This document shows, piece after piece, positions 63,101-64,000 of a stretch of DNA of 64,000 nucleotides. The stretch comes from Limiplasma sp036645955 (GTDB taxonomy: Bacteria; Bacillota; Clostridia; Christensenellales; Aristaeellaceae): assembly GCA_036645955.1 (NCBI GenBank), contig JAVXND010000003.1, positions 57,032-121,031 on the forward strand, in the 5' to 3' direction. The notes under the pieces are model-generated. The model was not told the origin of the DNA and made no database searches. It worked only from the letters and a program-made list of their open reading frames with translations. Position 1 is the first letter of the stretch. The number at the start of each line of letters is the position of its first letter. The position numbers and the translations under genes were made by a program.

Positions 63101-63512
63101 ATGCCTCGTCAAAAATTCGCTCCTGATAATCAGCGCCATAGCAGTAATCCAACCATTGAATAAACTCGAAAAGTCCGCGCAGGGAAGCGAGCGCGTCGCC
63201 TGCAAGAACCGCGCGCTCCGTATGTACGGCCAGATTTCCCAGTTTTATAATGAATGGCAGCTTTCCCCACGTCTGGCTGTCCACGGCAAAGCGGAACGAA
63301 GGCTCATGGATCAATGCTTGAAGATTATCTTTATAGGGCGTGACCATCGTATTGTCCGCTGCATAGACCCACTTCACCGCCAGTTCCAACGCCTTTCGAC
63401 AACCGACGGCGCACATGGATGGCGCGGTCATATAGACTTTTTCTGATTCAATCGCAGCATCGGCAAACAGCGCGTACTCGCCGCGAGCCTTCAAATACTC
63501 AAAGTTTGTCAT
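60108..63512 (-). CDS. hsdR: Type I restriction enzyme subunit R (HsdR)
   Basis: The motor and nuclease subunit of a type I restriction-modification system; it translocates and cuts foreign DNA when methylation is missing. The 1134-residue protein has an N-terminal DUF4145-like helical domain (about 10-120) and a coiled coil (about 145-190). The nuclease core follows, with the Asp of GYVDYVLFGKDG and the Glu/Lys of LAVIEAKR, then the SF2 helicase with Walker A MATGTGKTRTA, DESH box, GLTATPKTD and MIGRGTRLCKG. An EcoEI-type C-terminal domain ends it. ATG 63512 has GGGAGGG upstream. Confidence 0.94.
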   Translation of the reverse strand: MTNFEYLKARGEYALFADAAIESEKVYMTAPSMCAVGCRKALELAVKWVYAADNTMVTPYKDNLQALIHEPSFRFAVDSQTWGKLPFIIKLGNLAVHTERAVLAGDALASLRGLFEFIQWLDYCYGADYQERIFDEALIPKEKVIVDTQKIKEQQSLLNEKNSEIERLQRMITDMSTQYTAEKGQHQQTRAFVAEDLSEYKTRKIYIDVDLKELGWQFVGAQADVWEEYEVEGMAGYPGQKGYVDYVLFGKDGLPLAVIEAKRTSKDPNIGRKQAALYADCLECKFGRRPMMFTSNGFDTYFWDDQTSPQRKVSGFFSKDTLQKLMTRRTERKDLDTIPISDHITDRYYQKEAIRAVCDNITRGFRKNLLVMATGTGKTRTASSLVDVLSRGGYITNVLFLADRTALVRQAKDDFKNYLPDLSLCNLLTSKDDAGARIVFSTYPTMLNAIDSARTKDGGRLFTPAHFDLIIIDESHRSIFKKYRAIFDYFDAITVGLTATPKTDVDRNTYDFFEMEHGIPTYAYDYDTAVHTDHVLVPYYNIEVSTRFLDEGITYDDLSDVDKERYEDDFIEDNGAMPAFIPSAKLNKFVFNQQTVDMVLQDLISKGIKVGGGDRIAKTIIFAQNKKHAEFILQRFNALYPHLRGAFAQRVICDDTYAQTVIDDFKQPAPPSPYCYEAEKEPHIVVSVDMMDTGIDVPHIGNLVFFKQVRSKTKFWQMIGRGTRLCKGMECVDSKDGAYTGKRRFFIFDYCGNFEFFRQHKDGFEGRDNASLSEMIFAKRIRIIMDLQDSTYADDEYQQWRKSLVELCHGQTTELNDQLVSVRLQRQYVEKYCSIAAYTCLAETEKSELTEHIAPLVYMDDADELAKRFDNFMYGLILASIEALPGTERAQKELCGIAFLLEKKTSIPQVKEKLPVIQSINTDAFWTDANVLQFEHVRAELRALIKFLDGGDPKKTVFTNLMDIITNVQEGVELESAYDFEDFRIKVNRYVAENGDMLAIHKLTHNIPLTAMDYQSLEHALTVELGSREDYQREFGETPFGLLIRKIAKLDHQAAMDAFSAFINDQSLNQLQIAFVRKVINHVEQNGYMEDVKELLMPPFDKPLSFIKLFDAKRQKELMRAIALVKQNAESIIA

Positions 63513-64000
63513 ATACACGCCCTCCCATGTATACATTCCACATACATTTTACAGCATTTTGCAAGACTTGGCTACCTCTTTCACTGCAAAATTTTGATTT
63601 GTCGACTTGAGCGACGAAGGCGGCGAACTGGGTTTGGAGGTCGATTGGCGGGCAAAGAAGTGGCAAATATTTTAACTGCCCCATGTTAATGCTTGCAATA
63701 CCAGTAGTTTGCTTTGCACAGCCAAGAAAATATCGCTTGGCTTTTTGGTGTTGTAAGTACTCGGCAAAGAATTCTGGTAACGCAATGGAGGTGTCGAGTC
63801 GGACACGAAAGATGTGATTCTGATGTATGCAATTAACTAAAGGCTTGTGGATAATTGCACCACGCCCAAGTTTATCTGGGTCTCCGCCTTCTGTCATCAG
63901 TACATCATGTGGCAAAAGACGATACTGGTTAACCTCGGACGAAGTTGCCATTATGGTTTTGACCATCGTCCAATCAATATAGCCGTCCTTTACATTTGAC
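63499..64000 (-). CDS. hsdS: Type I restriction enzyme specificity subunit S, C-terminal part
   Basis: An open frame that runs off the window edge; about 167 residues of the C-terminal half are visible. The segment YRLLPHDVLMTEGGDPDKLGRG and LPLLCPPIDLQTQFAAFVAQVD are typical of the second target-recognition domain and the following conserved helix of HsdS. HsdS fixes the DNA sequence recognised by the methylase and nuclease. Its last 14 bases overlap the hsdR start, so the genes are one operon; hsdM probably lies beyond the edge. Confidence 0.85.
   Translation of the reverse strand, partial: SNVKDGYIDWTMVKTIMATSSEVNQYRLLPHDVLMTEGGDPDKLGRGAIIHKPLVNCIHQNHIFRVRLDTSIALPEFFAEYLQHQKAKRYFLGCAKQTTGIASINMGQLKYLPLLCPPIDLQTQFAAFVAQVDKSKFCSERGSQVLQNAVKCMWNVYMGGRVYDKL

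Noticed and set aside
1..64000. CRISPR arrays, insertion sequences, prophage genes
   Set aside because: No regularly spaced repeats, transposase or phage structural genes were seen; the only recombinase is the XerC/D-like gene at 5-6 kb.

Overview
The window looks like a chromosomal segment of an anaerobic, probably endospore-forming-lineage Clostridia (Bacillota) bacterium of moderate GC. The evidence is an Rnf ion-pumping operon, a CggR-led glycolytic operon, a BofA-like protein, an Asp23/AmaP/DUF2273 trio, TrmFO, HslUV, and strong AGGAGG-type ribosome binding sites. I cannot name the genus. No insertion sequence, prophage or CRISPR array was seen.

Layout. 0-3.4 kb (+): rnfC (tail), rnfD, rnfE, rnfA, rnfB, with no rnfG in its usual place between D and E. 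3.5-8.1 kb (+): proC, rnhA, a XerC/D-like tyrosine recombinase with a striking dyad in its leader, lexA, an MgtC-type membrane gene and a small unknown. 8.1-29.1 kb (-): one long co-directional block holding a sugar isomerase-like gene, ylqF/rbgA, rnhB, a 1388-residue double GT-C glycosyltransferase, yifB/comM, dprA, topA, trmFO, a lipoprotein hydrolase that lacks its nucleophile, hslV, hslU, mtaD and three GT4 glycosyltransferases. 29.2-30.6 kb (+): a CapA-like protein with degraded metal motifs, divergent from the isomerase gene through promoters that share a palindromic -10. 30.6-35.4 kb (-): cggR, pgk, tpiA, gpmI (no gap, no eno), with a recognisable CggR operator. 35.5-35.75 kb (+): bofA-like. 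35.8-48.2 kb (-): hisS, aspS, asp23, amaP, DUF2273, nusB, folD, xseA, xseB, ispA, a divergent PAP2 gene, a membrane unknown, a cysteine desulfurase and thiI. 48.3-49.4 kb (-): an unassigned radical SAM protein. 49.77 kb: tRNA-Ser(GGA), followed by a decayed stretch with two related gene fragments.

50.7-60.0 kb is the most interesting part. An ECF sigma/anti-sigma operon (+) ends in a secreted-protein gene whose signal peptide is frameshifted. Convergent to it lies an eight-gene operon (-): response regulator, histidine kinase, 57-residue membrane peptide, two secreted paralogs (one frameshifted), two ABC permeases and an ABC ATPase. The same 11-bp-phased direct repeat (TTGTAA-type) occurs upstream of both the response regulator gene and the first secreted-paralog gene, at nearly the same distance from a -10 element. 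This predicts a self-regulated envelope-sensing module. All three secreted proteins appear to belong to one family that I cannot name with confidence.

60.1-64 kb (-): a type I restriction-modification locus, with hsdR complete and hsdS cut by the window edge.
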